Origin: an uncultured Lachnospiraceae bacterium
GTDB taxonomy: Bacteria; Bacillota; Clostridia; Lachnospirales; Lachnospiraceae
Assembly (NCBI GenBank): GCA_910577955.1
Contig: CAJTNC010000026.1
Coordinates: 1 to 40,917, forward strand
Length of the DNA stretch: 40,917 nucleotides
Direction: 5' to 3'
Part shown: in pieces, positions 15,920-24,399 of the stretch
Layout of the letters: each line of letters begins with the position of its first letter
Numbering within the stretch: position 1 is the stretch's first letter
Notes under the pieces: generated by a model
The model's input: only the letters and a program-made list of their open reading frames with translations
Databases searched by the model: none
What the model was told of the DNA's origin: nothing
Made by a program: the position numbers and the translations under genes

Positions 15920-16813
15920 ATGAAACAGGAACAAGATCTTGCCTATAAAGTATCGGCAGTCAGTATCGCCGTAAATCTGGCGCTGTCCGCTTTTAAGCTG
16001 GCGGCAGGCATTCTGGCGTCCTCGGGGGCCATGATCTCCGACGCGGTACATTCGGCGTCGGACGTATTCAGCACGTTCATTGTGATCGTGGGTGTGGCCA
16101 TGTCCCGGAAAAAATCGGATGAGGATCATCAATACGGCCATGAGCGCATGGAGTGCATAGCGTCCCTTCTGTTGGCCACAGTGCTTGCGCTGACCGGCGG
16201 AGGCATCGGATTAAGCGGTTTAAAAAAGATTGCGGGCGGAAATTATGAGGCGTTAGCGGTGCCCGGAGTGCTTGCGCTATTGGCGGCAGTGGTTTCCATA
16301 ACTGTAAAGGAATGGATGTATTGGTACACAAGAGGGGCGGCGAAAAAGATCAACTCCGGCGCGCTGATGGCGGACGCATGGCATCACCGTTCCGATGCAC
16401 TCTCCTCGGTGGGGGCCCTTGTGGGTATTTTGGGGGCGAGACTGGGGTATCCGGTGTTGGATGCGGTGGCCAGCGTGACGATCTGTCTGTTTATTGAGAA
16501 GGCGGCCTTCGACATTTTCCGTGACGCGATGGATAAGATGGTGGATAAGTCCTGTCCGGACGAAACGGTTAAAATGATGAGGGCGGTTGTGAAAGGAGAA
16601 GAGGGAGTCATTGATATCGATGATATCAAGACAAGGCTTTTCGGCGATAAAATCTATGTGGATGTGGAGATTTCCGCTAACGGCGGCAAGTCTTTAGAGG
16701 AGAGTCACGCGATTGCGGAACATGTGCACGAAGCCATTGAGCGGGAATTTCCGATGGTGAAGCATTGCATGGTACATGTCAATCCATACCATGGAGATGA
16801 GATGAACGGATGA
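15920..16813 (+). CDS. Cation diffusion facilitator family transporter
   Basis: A 297-residue CDF/ZnT-type exporter with six membrane helices and a cytoplasmic C-terminal domain. The transport-site ligands are Asp 41, His 44 and Asp 48 in helix 2 and Asp 152, His 155 and Asp 159 in helix 5, matching the paired (H/D)xxxD layout. A His/Asp-rich patch (DEDHQYGHE, residues 67-75) follows helix 2. CDF proteins use the proton gradient to expel Zn, Mn, Fe or Cd; the metal here cannot be decided. The stop overlaps the next start (ATGA), so the DUF2752 protein is translated with it. Confidence 0.9.
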   Translation: MKQEQDLAYKVSAVSIAVNLALSAFKLAAGILASSGAMISDAVHSASDVFSTFIVIVGVAMSRKKSDEDHQYGHERMECIASLLLATVLALTGGGIGLSGLKKIAGGNYEALAVPGVLALLAAVVSITVKEWMYWYTRGAAKKINSGALMADAWHHRSDALSSVGALVGILGARLGYPVLDAVASVTICLFIEKAAFDIFRDAMDKMVDKSCPDETVKMMRAVVKGEEGVIDIDDIKTRLFGDKIYVDVEISANGGKSLEESHAIAEHVHEAIEREFPMVKHCMVHVNPYHGDEMNG

Positions 16814-17280
16814 AAGAAAGGCTGATTGTGATCGGAAATAGAATAGGAACAGATATCAGGCGGTATGGGCGGGGGCTTATAGCGGCAGTCATACTGTATT
16901 TTATAATGCACAGACTGTTTGATGCTTTCTGCCCCTCCATATTGATTGCGGGTTTTCCCTGTCCCGGCTGCGGTACGACAAGGGCGATGCTCTGTCTTTT
17001 GAGGGGACAGGCCGCGAGGGCTTGGGCGCTCAATCCGGCGGCTGTTTTCTGGATGGTATGGGCGGTGTGGTTTGCTGTCGAGCGGTATGTGATGGGGAGG
17101 AGGCCAAAAGCTCTTATGTGGACGGCCTGCGGTATACTGATATTCATGATTTTGGTTTACATAATGCGGATGAGATTGTACTTTCCGGACAGACCGCCCT
17201 ATACTTACACGGGAAATAATCTTTTTTCAAAGTTACTGCCCGGATACAACAAAGTTATTCGGTTTCTGATAGCCGGATGA
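16810..17280 (+). CDS. DUF2752 membrane protein
   Basis: A 156-residue membrane protein with about three hydrophobic segments and the hallmark CPGCGTTRA (Cys 51 and Cys 54), typical of DUF2752. The role of the family is unknown; the paired cysteines and small hydrophobic fold are conserved features. It starts within the stop of the CDF gene (16810-16813), so the two are translationally coupled. Confidence 0.8.
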   Translation: MKERLIVIGNRIGTDIRRYGRGLIAAVILYFIMHRLFDAFCPSILIAGFPCPGCGTTRAMLCLLRGQAARAWALNPAAVFWMVWAVWFAVERYVMGRRPKALMWTACGILIFMILVYIMRMRLYFPDRPPYTYTGNNLFSKLLPGYNKVIRFLIAG

Positions 17281-17310
17281 TTGACGAATGTATAAATTAT
17301 AAGTTATACT
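17281..17310 (+). promoter_or_regulatory. Predicted promoter of the Asn/Gln-rich membrane protein gene
   Basis: TTGACG (17281-17286), 18-base spacer, TATACT (17305-17310), starting right after the DUF2752 stop. Confidence 0.6.
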
Positions 17311-17346
17311 GATAACATATATATTCTAAAACTAAAGGAGATAGAA

Positions 17347-17877
17347 ATGGATAATTGGAACAACGAGCAGAGACCGGATATGTCCGGGGAAGGACAGTTC
17401 AGCGGAAATCCTTATCAGGATCAAAACCAGAACTCTTATCAGGAACAGAATCAAAACCACATTCAGAACCAGAACCAGAACATATATAATCAGCCGTCAA
17501 ACGGAGCGGGCGCATATAACAACCAGCAGGGAGGAAATGCCGGTTATGGACAGAATCAGAACAATTATGCGAACGGTTACGGACAGCCCTACGCAAACTA
17601 CAATCAGCCGCCTTTCGGCGCACCGAACTATAAACCGGCGGATATGGAAGAGCCGGTGGGTGTGGGAGAGTGGACCGGACTTCTGGCCATCGCAACGTTT
17701 ATTCCCTGTATCGGCCTTATTCTGATGCTGGTGTGGGCCTTTGGAGGATCAGATAAACGGAGCAAATCGAATTTCTGCAAGGCCTATCTGATCATTACAC
17801 TGATTAAACTTGCGGTGTATATACTGCTATTCATTGTATGGGGAGCATCTGCGGCCTCAATGATCGACAATTTTTGA
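17347..17877 (+). CDS. Asn/Gln-rich tail plus two-helix membrane protein
   Basis: A 176-residue protein in two parts. Residues 1 to about 100 are a low-complexity, disordered-looking segment rich in Asn, Gln, Tyr and Gly with repeated NQN units. Residues about 110-170 hold two membrane helices joined by a short basic loop (GGSDKRSKSNFCK). This layout is common in small Firmicutes membrane proteins of unknown function. AAAGGAG precedes ATG 17347. Its last 21 bases overlap the convergent methyltransferase gene. No function can be named. Confidence 0.75.
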   Translation: MDNWNNEQRPDMSGEGQFSGNPYQDQNQNSYQEQNQNHIQNQNQNIYNQPSNGAGAYNNQQGGNAGYGQNQNNYANGYGQPYANYNQPPFGAPNYKPADMEEPVGVGEWTGLLAIATFIPCIGLILMLVWAFGGSDKRSKSNFCKAYLIITLIKLAVYILLFIVWGASAASMIDNF

Positions 17878-18732
17878 TGTCCATCTTCCGGAAGCTCCGC
17901 AGGGCAGGATCAGAGAGCTTGCCTTCACGGGAAGACCGATCTCATCGGCTTCCACATGGCCGCCGAACCGGGAAGTAAATACGGTGTTCATCATATAAGA
18001 GAGTACAGCGGGCTGTAAGCCTGTGGTATAAGAATTTAACAGGACAAACAGGGGGGCGTCTGACAAAAGTTCTGACACGCGTGTCAGAAAAGGGAAGATG
18101 CTCTCTTCTATTTTCCATATTTCACCGTTTGGACCTCTTCCGTAGGAGGGAGGATCCATGATAACGGCATCGTAGTGGTTTCCCCGACGGATCTCACGCT
18201 CCACAAACTTTGTACAGTCGTCCACGAGCCATCTGATGGGCGCGCCTGCAAGGCCGGAGGAAGAGGCGTTTTCTTTTGCCCAGTTTACCATACCTTTGGA
18301 GGCGTCCACGTGGGTCACGCTCGCTCCTGCTGCTGCGGCTGAAATTGTGGCGCCGCCGGTGTAGGCGAAGAGATTTAACACTTTCACAGGCCGTCCGGCA
18401 TGTCGGATCAGTTTGGAGAACCAGTCCCAGTTGACAGCCTGTTCGGGGAAAAGTCCGGTATGTTTAAAACTGAAAGGTTTCAGATGAAAAGTCAGATCTT
18501 CGTAGTTGATAGTCCATTCTTCGGGCAGATGAAAAAATTCCCACTCGCCGCCGCCCTTGCTGCTTCTGTGGTAATGGCCGTTTTTCTTTTTCCAGCCGCT
18601 ATGATTTTTCGGCGTATTCCAGATAACCTGCGGATCCGGCCGCAGGAGCAGATATTTCCCCCAGCGCTCCAGTTTTTCTCCGGAGGAGGTGTCAAGGACT
18701 TCGTAATCTTTCCAGTTTTCAGCAATCCACAT
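17857..18732 (-). CDS. Class I SAM-dependent (rRNA-type) methyltransferase
   Basis: A 291-residue Rossmann-fold methyltransferase of the RlmI/RlmK-like group (COG1092-like). The SAM motif I is VLNLFAYTGGATIS (residues 118-131), the acidic loop is HVDASKGMVNWAKEN, and the catalytic DPPSYGRGPNGE follows at residues 193-204. The N-terminal PUA domain found in longer RlmI proteins is absent. It probably methylates a cytosine or guanine in 23S rRNA, but the position is unknown. AAAGGAG precedes ATG 18732. It converges on, and overlaps by 21 bases, the Asn/Gln-rich protein gene. Confidence 0.83.
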   Translation of the reverse strand: MWIAENWKDYEVLDTSSGEKLERWGKYLLLRPDPQVIWNTPKNHSGWKKKNGHYHRSSKGGGEWEFFHLPEEWTINYEDLTFHLKPFSFKHTGLFPEQAVNWDWFSKLIRHAGRPVKVLNLFAYTGGATISAAAAGASVTHVDASKGMVNWAKENASSSGLAGAPIRWLVDDCTKFVEREIRRGNHYDAVIMDPPSYGRGPNGEIWKIEESIFPFLTRVSELLSDAPLFVLLNSYTTGLQPAVLSYMMNTVFTSRFGGHVEADEIGLPVKASSLILPCGASGRWTSKIVDH

Positions 18733-18860
18733 GGGAGGGACTCCTTTCGTATCCGTTACTTGCGGCGAAGCCGCTTTTTCTATTATAACAACAGGCCGGG
18801 CACTCTGGCAATCCCCTCAGGAAGGAGTCATAAAAAATACTGGTATTTTGGAAAAAACTA

Positions 18861-18869
18861 TGCTATAAT
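18861..18869 (+). promoter_or_regulatory. Predicted extended -10 promoter of tig
   Basis: TGCTATAAT (18861-18869) is an extended -10 element about 60 bases before the tig start; the -35 region is poor, as allowed for that class. Confidence 0.5.
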
Positions 18870-18929
18870 CTCAAAATAGCTGTGCACATGGCGAAACAGC
18901 AAGAATGAGGAGAGTAGGAGAACAGGAAA

Positions 18930-20285
18930 ATGAGCTTACAGGTAGAGAAACTGGAAAAGGGTATGGCAAAGCTGACCATCGAAGTATCGGCGGAAGAGTT
19001 TGAAAAAGCTGTGAACACAGTTTATCAGAAGCAGAGAAATAGAATTCAGATTCCGGGTTTCAGAAAAGGAAAAGCACCCCGGAAGATGATTGAAAATATG
19101 TACGGGAAAGAGATCTTCTACGAAGATGCGGCGAACGAGATCATTCCGGACGCTTACGAGAAAGCTTACGACGAGTGCGAGGAGGAGATTACATCGAGCC
19201 CGGAGATCGACGTGGTGCAGATCGAGGCAGGGAAGCCGTTTATCTTTACGGCGGTAGTGGCATTAAAGCCGGAAGTGAAGCTTGGCAAATATAAAGGCGT
19301 TACCGTGAAAAAGTTCTCCGCGGAAGTGACGGAGGAAGAAGTTAACGCAGAGATCGACAAAGAGAGAAACAACAGTGCGAGAATGGTTTCCGTGGAAGAC
19401 AGACCGGTACAGGACGGCGATATGACGGAACTGGACTTTGAAGGATTTGTGGACGGCGTAGCTTTCGAGGGCGGAAAGGGAGAGAACTATCCGTTGACGA
19501 TCGGTTCCGGTTCATTTATTCCGGGGTTTGAGGAGCAGCTGATCGGTGCAGAGTTAAATAAGGAAGTGGAAGTGAAAGTTACCTTCCCGGAGAATTACAA
19601 TGCGGATCACCTTGCAGGCAAGGATGCTGTATTTAAATGTACCGTGAAAGAGATCAAGATGAAAGAACTTCCCGAGCTGGACGATGAGTTCGCCTCCGAA
19701 GTTTCTGAATATGATACGTTGGAGGAGTACAAGGAGAACGTCAGAAAAGGTCTGGAAGAGCGGAAAGCGAAACAGATGAAGGACGAGAAGGAAGACGCGG
19801 CGATGGCGGCTGTGGTGGAAAATGCCCAAATGGAGATTCCGGAGGCAATGCTCGCTACGGAACAGCGTCAGATGCTCGACCAGTTTGCACAGCGGATCAC
19901 GATGCAGGGAATCCAGTTAGAGCAGTATATGCAGATGACCGGAACAAACAGGGAGACGCTGCTTGAGCAGTTAAAGCCGCAGGCTGAAACGAAGATCAAA
20001 TCCAGACTCTGCATGGAAGCTGTCGCAAAGGCTGAAAACATCACGGCTTCCGAGGAGGACTTCGAGGAAGAAATGAAAGTGATGGCGGAAGCTTACCAGA
20101 TCGAAGTGGACAAGGTAAAAGAAATGATGGGCGAGAAGGAAAAAGAGTCCGTCAAGGCGGATCTGGCAGTGAGAAAAGCCATTGAATTCGTAGCGGCAAA
20201 CGCAGTAGAAAAAGCGGAGAGAGCGAAGCGGAAAACAAAGGCAAAAGCTGAAGAAGTAAAAGAAGAAACAAAAACAGAAGAATAA
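18930..20285 (+). CDS. tig: Trigger factor
   Basis: A 451-residue ribosome-bound chaperone and peptidyl-prolyl isomerase. The ribosome-docking signature GFRKGKAP is at residues 43-50, the FKBP-type domain at roughly 150-245, and the long helical C-terminal arms follow. The end is an extended Lys/Glu-rich tail (from about residue 425), making it a little longer than the usual 430. It heads the quality-control block with clpP and clpX, the common order in Firmicutes. A hairpin terminator separates it from clpP. Confidence 0.95.
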   Translation: MSLQVEKLEKGMAKLTIEVSAEEFEKAVNTVYQKQRNRIQIPGFRKGKAPRKMIENMYGKEIFYEDAANEIIPDAYEKAYDECEEEITSSPEIDVVQIEAGKPFIFTAVVALKPEVKLGKYKGVTVKKFSAEVTEEEVNAEIDKERNNSARMVSVEDRPVQDGDMTELDFEGFVDGVAFEGGKGENYPLTIGSGSFIPGFEEQLIGAELNKEVEVKVTFPENYNADHLAGKDAVFKCTVKEIKMKELPELDDEFASEVSEYDTLEEYKENVRKGLEERKAKQMKDEKEDAAMAAVVENAQMEIPEAMLATEQRQMLDQFAQRITMQGIQLEQYMQMTGTNRETLLEQLKPQAETKIKSRLCMEAVAKAENITASEEDFEEEMKVMAEAYQIEVDKVKEMMGEKEKESVKADLAVRKAIEFVAANAVEKAERAKRKTKAKAEEVKEETKTEE

Positions 20286-20295
20286 AAGACAACGC

Positions 20296-20340
20296 AATGC
20301 TATAAAATTGGAAAGACCGGATTTTATAGCATTGGTTTTA
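20296..20340 (+). terminator. Hairpin terminator between tig and clpP
   Basis: A perfect 13-bp stem pairs AATGCTATAAAAT (20296-20308) with 20321-20333 around a 12-base loop. The following T stretch is short (GGTTTTA), so termination may be partial. Confidence 0.65.
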
Positions 20341-20404
20341 TAAAGAGAAATATGAAAAAAGCCTGAAGTTATTATAAAAAAAGTAGAAAGAAAGGAAATG
20401 GACG

Positions 20405-21019
20405 ATGATTAAAAATTATTTGACTCCATATGTTATTGAGCAGACAAATCAGGGTGAGCGTTCCTATGATATCTATTCCAGACTTTTGTCGGAGCGCATC
20501 ATCTTTCTGGTAGGCGAGGTGGACGATTCCATGGCGGCATCCATCACGGCGCAGCTTTTATATCTGGAGGCGATGGATACGGAAAAGGATATCCAGATCT
20601 ATATCAACAGCCCCGGCGGTTCCGTGTCCGCAGGGCTTGCCATCTATGATACCATGCAGTATATCAAGTGCGACGTATCCACAAACTGCATCGGTCTTGC
20701 GGCGAGCATGGGTTCCTTCCTGTTGGCCGGCGGCACAAAAGGAAAACGGTTTGCACTGCCAAACGCGGAAGTTATGATCCATCAGGTGTTAGGCGGCGCA
20801 CAGGGACAGGCGACGGATGTGGAGATCACCACAAAGCACCTGTTAAATACAAAGCAAAAATTGAACCGCATGTTGGCGGAAAATACCGGCAAGGATTACG
20901 AAGTCATCTGCGCCGCGACAGAGCGCGACAACTGGATGAGCGCTGCCGAGGCGATGGAGTTTGGCATTATCGACAAAGTGATGACAAGCCGTGAAACGGA
21001 TGAGGACAAAAAAGAGTAA
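20405..21019 (+). CDS. clpP: ATP-dependent Clp protease proteolytic subunit
   Basis: A 204-residue serine peptidase that forms the ClpP barrel and degrades substrates fed by ClpX or ClpC. The catalytic triad is visible: Ser 101 in AASMGS, His 126 in MIHQ and Asp 175 in ERDNW. The oxyanion-side SPGGSV is at residues 69-74. AAGGAAAT lies before ATG 20405. clpX follows 29 bases downstream, so the peptidase and its unfoldase are probably co-transcribed. Confidence 0.96.
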   Translation: MIKNYLTPYVIEQTNQGERSYDIYSRLLSERIIFLVGEVDDSMAASITAQLLYLEAMDTEKDIQIYINSPGGSVSAGLAIYDTMQYIKCDVSTNCIGLAASMGSFLLAGGTKGKRFALPNAEVMIHQVLGGAQGQATDVEITTKHLLNTKQKLNRMLAENTGKDYEVICAATERDNWMSAAEAMEFGIIDKVMTSRETDEDKKE

Positions 21020-21048
21020 GGCCGACTGAGGAAAGGAAGCATTGTTAA

Positions 21049-22314
21049 ATGGCAACGAAAATGAACGAGAATAGAGTGCGGTGCTCTTTTTGCGGCAAGA
21101 CGCAGGATCAGGTGAGAAAACTTATTGCGGGGCCCAACGGTATTTATATCTGCGACGAGTGTGTTGACATCTGCGCGGATATCATCGAGGAGGAATACGA
21201 GGAGGCTGAACCGGAACAGGAGGCGATGGAGATCAATCTCCTAAAGCCGGTGGAGATCAAGGAGTTTCTGGATGATTATGTGATCGGGCAGGAGGAAGCA
21301 AAAAAGGTGTTGGCCGTCTCGGTTTATAATCACTATAAGCGGGTGTTGGCGGAACAGGGGCCGGAGGACGTGGAACTGCAGAAGAGCAATATCATCATTG
21401 TAGGACCTACAGGTTCCGGTAAAACCTACCTTGCACAGACGTTGGCAAAGATCATCAATGTGCCCTTTGCCATCGCTGATGCGACAACGCTGACGGAGGC
21501 CGGTTATGTGGGCGAGGACGTGGAAAATATCCTGCTCAAGTTGATACAGGCGGCTGACTACGACGTGGAGCGGGCGCAGTACGGGATCATCTATATCGAC
21601 GAGATCGATAAGATAACCAAAAAGGGTGAGAATGTCTCAATCACGCGGGACGTTTCCGGCGAAGGTGTACAGCAGGCGCTGTTAAAAATCATCGAGGGAA
21701 CGGAAGCCAGCGTGCCGCCGCAGGGTGGCAGAAAGCATCCTCATCAGGAACTGATCCAGATAGACACGACGAACATCCTGTTTATCTGCGGCGGGGCTTT
21801 CGACGGGTTAGAGAAGATCATAGAGACGAGACTGGACAGAAAGTCCATCGGTTTTGGCGCGGAAGTTTCCGGCAGGAAAAATATATACGGAAAGGATTCA
21901 CTGCTCAAGGAAGCTTCACCGCAGGATCTGGTGAAATTCGGCCTGATTCCGGAATTTGTGGGGCGTATGCCTATCAATGTATCGTTAGAAGGGCTGGATG
22001 AGGAAGCGCTGAAGCGGATCTTGAAAGAACCGAAAAACGCGTTGATCAAGCAGTATAAGAGACTCTTTGATTTGGACGGTGTAAAGCTGGGCTTTGAAGA
22101 AGAGGCGATAGATACGATCGCAAAGATGGCGATGGAGAGAAAAACCGGTGCAAGGGGACTTCGCTCCATCATGGAGAAAGCGATGATGGATGTCATGTAT
22201 CAGATCCCTTCCGACGAGACGATCGAGGAGTGTATCATCACAAAGAGTGCAGTGGAAGGAAAAGGCGGTCCGTTGGTGATCCATACAGGAGAAAGACTTC
22301 GGGAAGCAAAATAG
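21049..22314 (+). CDS. clpX: ATP-dependent Clp protease ATP-binding subunit ClpX
   Basis: A 421-residue AAA+ unfoldase. The N-terminal zinc-binding domain has four cysteines (Cys 12, 15, 35, 38). Walker A GPTGSGKT is at residues 119-126, Walker B IYIDEID near 181-187, and the IGF loop that docks on ClpP at 267-269. A sensor-2 region with TGARGLRS lies near the C-terminus. Length is normal. AGGAAAGGAAG precedes the start. A terminator follows and the next gene is engB; the lon gene often found here in related genomes is missing. Confidence 0.96.
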   Translation: MATKMNENRVRCSFCGKTQDQVRKLIAGPNGIYICDECVDICADIIEEEYEEAEPEQEAMEINLLKPVEIKEFLDDYVIGQEEAKKVLAVSVYNHYKRVLAEQGPEDVELQKSNIIIVGPTGSGKTYLAQTLAKIINVPFAIADATTLTEAGYVGEDVENILLKLIQAADYDVERAQYGIIYIDEIDKITKKGENVSITRDVSGEGVQQALLKIIEGTEASVPPQGGRKHPHQELIQIDTTNILFICGGAFDGLEKIIETRLDRKSIGFGAEVSGRKNIYGKDSLLKEASPQDLVKFGLIPEFVGRMPINVSLEGLDEEALKRILKEPKNALIKQYKRLFDLDGVKLGFEEEAIDTIAKMAMERKTGARGLRSIMEKAMMDVMYQIPSDETIEECIITKSAVEGKGGPLVIHTGERLREAK

Positions 22315-22323
22315 GGTTGAGAG

Positions 22324-22352
22324 GGGGCGGCCGGATCGGTACGCCCCTTTTT
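22324..22352 (+). terminator. Intrinsic terminator after clpX
   Basis: GGGGCG (22324-22329) pairs with CGCCCC (22342-22347) across a 12-base loop, followed by five T. Confidence 0.7.
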
Positions 22353-22399
22353 ACCGGCGGCTGACATGGTTGGCAGCGCTGTCCGGATAAGGAGAAAAT

Positions 22400-22996
22400 A
22401 TGGTTATTAAAAAAGTGGAACTGGAGACGGTCTGCGGCATTACCAGTACATTTCCGAAAAATACAAAGATGGAAGTGGCCTTCGCAGGTAAGAGCAACGT
22501 GGGAAAATCCTCTTTGATCAATGCGATTATGAACAGAAAATCCCTTGCGCGCACGAGCTCACAGCCGGGAAAGACCCAGACCATCAATTACTACAATGTC
22601 AATGACGAGTTTTATCTGGTGGATCTGCCGGGTTACGGATACGCCAACGCAAGTGTTTCGGTAAAAGAAAAATGGGGAAAGATGATAGATAAGTATCTCC
22701 ATACCTCGGAGATGCTGTACGCGGTATTTCTGCTTATCGATATCCGGCATGAGCCCGGAAAAAATGATAAACAGATGTATGAGTGGATGACGGCGCAGGG
22801 GTATTTTCCTATCATTGTCGCAACGAAATCGGACAAGTTGAATCGGAGTCAGATCCAAAAGCATGTGAAGATGGTGCGGGAGGGGTTGAACGCGCCGAAG
22901 GAGACGATTGTGATTCCCTTTTCTTCCGTGACAAAGCAGGGACGTGAAGAAATTTATGCGCTGTTGGACGATATGCTGGCGTCATTTGAAGATTGA
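22400..22996 (+). CDS. engB: Ribosome biogenesis GTPase EngB/YsxC
   Basis: A 198-residue TRAFAC-class GTPase needed for assembly of the large ribosomal subunit. The P-loop GKSNVGKS is at residues 30-37, the G3 box is DLPGYGYA, and the G4 box TKSDK sits near residue 137. Length is typical. AAGGAG lies just before ATG 22400. The next gene begins 11 bases after its stop, so engB and the AI-2E family gene form an operon. Confidence 0.95.
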   Translation: MVIKKVELETVCGITSTFPKNTKMEVAFAGKSNVGKSSLINAIMNRKSLARTSSQPGKTQTINYYNVNDEFYLVDLPGYGYANASVSVKEKWGKMIDKYLHTSEMLYAVFLLIDIRHEPGKNDKQMYEWMTAQGYFPIIVATKSDKLNRSQIQKHVKMVREGLNAPKETIVIPFSSVTKQGREEIYALLDDMLASFED

Positions 22997-23007
22997 GAGG
23001 TTTTTAG

Positions 23008-24180
23008 ATGAAACAGGAAACAAAAGCTTACTGGAAAGCATTGACAAATATCATACTGGCATTGATCGGCGTAATCATACTGGTTATGCTGGTGCCGAAA
23101 ATGCTGTCATTTTTCATGCCCTTTGTGGTGGCGTGGATCATCGCGCTGTTAGCCAGCCCGATGGTGAAATTTTTGGAGGAAAAATTGAAGATCAAGAGAA
23201 AGGCTGGGACCGCCTGTGTGATCATAGCGGTCATTGCGCTGATCATTCTGATAGGTTACGGGATAACGGCTTTTTTGGTCGACCAGATTCAGGGACTATT
23301 GACAGACCTGCCGGAGATGTGGGAGGCATTGCAGCGGCAGATCAGGGAGATCGGACACAGTTTTTCAAAGCTGTTTGCCTCGCTGCCGGAGGACGTTCAG
23401 GACGGGTGGATGTACTTTTTTGAAAATGTGGAACTGTTTCTCGGGGAATCCGTCGCAAATCTCGGCAGCCCTTCCATGTCGTGGTTAGGGAACATGGCGA
23501 GACAGCTCCCGAACCTGTTCGTTGCGGTCATCATGTGCCTTGTGGCAGCTTTTGCCTTCACGGCGGAGCGTACGAATATGCGTAACTTTGTGCAGGACTA
23601 CATGCCGGAAGGAATCAAAAAATACTGGGACATGATTCAGGTGAGTCTTTCCGACGCGGTGGGAGGATACCTGAAAGCGCAGTTAAAAATAGAGATCTGG
23701 ATATATCTGATCGTGACGGCAGGGCTTTTCATCCTGCGCATCAACTATGCGCCGGTGCTGTCGATCTTTATTGCGGTGTTGGATTTTCTGCCTGTCTTCG
23801 GTACCGGGACGATACTCTGGCCGTGGATCGTATTTGAAATATTGAACGGAGATTACAAGCTTGCCGTCGGTCTCGGGGTCATCTGGGGCATCTCACAGAT
23901 CGTGCGGCAAGTGATACAGCCCAAGATCATGGGAGATTCCATGGGGCTTCACACGCTGCCCACCGTATTTTTGCTTTATGTCGGCTATAAAGTGTCGGGG
24001 ATTCTCGGCATGATCGTGGCAGTGCCTATCGGGATCATTTTTATGAACATGTATCAGGCCGGCGTGTTCGACACCATCGTCAACAGTTTCAGGATCCTTG
24101 CCGCAGGGCTGCGGAGGTTCAGGCATCTGACGAAAGAGGACATCAGGATAGCGTACCGGGAAACGGACGCGGAGGAATAA
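23008..24180 (+). CDS. AI-2E family transporter (PerM-like)
   Basis: A 390-residue membrane protein with about eight hydrophobic segments and the family layout: N-terminal helix pairs, a central soluble loop (about residues 90-160), then a C-terminal helix bundle containing VLDFLPVFGTG and the IQPKIMGDSMGLHT motif. Family members export autoinducer-2 or act as sodium/proton antiporters, and most are uncharacterised, so the name should not be taken as function. It follows engB by 11 bases and ends with a terminator. Confidence 0.87.
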   Translation: MKQETKAYWKALTNIILALIGVIILVMLVPKMLSFFMPFVVAWIIALLASPMVKFLEEKLKIKRKAGTACVIIAVIALIILIGYGITAFLVDQIQGLLTDLPEMWEALQRQIREIGHSFSKLFASLPEDVQDGWMYFFENVELFLGESVANLGSPSMSWLGNMARQLPNLFVAVIMCLVAAFAFTAERTNMRNFVQDYMPEGIKKYWDMIQVSLSDAVGGYLKAQLKIEIWIYLIVTAGLFILRINYAPVLSIFIAVLDFLPVFGTGTILWPWIVFEILNGDYKLAVGLGVIWGISQIVRQVIQPKIMGDSMGLHTLPTVFLLYVGYKVSGILGMIVAVPIGIIFMNMYQAGVFDTIVNSFRILAAGLRRFRHLTKEDIRIAYRETDAEE

Positions 24181-24193
24181 GAAATTTTGCGGG

Positions 24194-24243
24194 GAGGACA
24201 AAGTGATTGTGCAATTTCACTAAAAATGTCCTCTCCTTTTTTT
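24194..24243 (+). terminator. Intrinsic terminator after the AI-2E family gene
   Basis: A two-part stem: GAGGACA (24194-24200) with 24227-24233, and AGTGA (24202-24206) with TCACT (24217-24221). A run of seven T follows. Confidence 0.75.
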
Positions 24244-24281
24244 GCATATTCCCGAAATTAAAATATGTGCAGAAAAATCCC

Positions 24282-24310
24282 TTGCATATTTTACCATGTC
24301 GGGTTATGAT
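24282..24310 (+). promoter_or_regulatory. Sigma-A promoter of the sugar ABC operon
   Basis: TTGCAT (24282-24287), 17-base spacer, TATGAT (24305-24310). The predicted start of transcription falls just before the operator array at 24322. Confidence 0.7.
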
Positions 24311-24321
24311 ATACATACATT

Positions 24322-24357
24322 GGAAACGTTACCAGAAACGATTCCGGAAGCGTTTTC
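24322..24357 (+). promoter_or_regulatory. Triple LacI-type operator array
   Basis: Three contiguous 12-bp units, each with CG at its centre: GGAAACGTTACC (24322-24333), AGAAACGATTCC (24334-24345) and GGAAGCGTTTTC (24346-24357). The first, with flanks, is the near-palindrome TGGAAACGTTACCA. They lie immediately downstream of the promoter, where a bound LacI-family repressor would block transcription. The LacI gene at the end of this cluster is the obvious candidate. Confidence 0.75.
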
Positions 24358-24399
24358 AGTGAATCATATTTATCACTATTATAGTAGGAGGATACTAAA

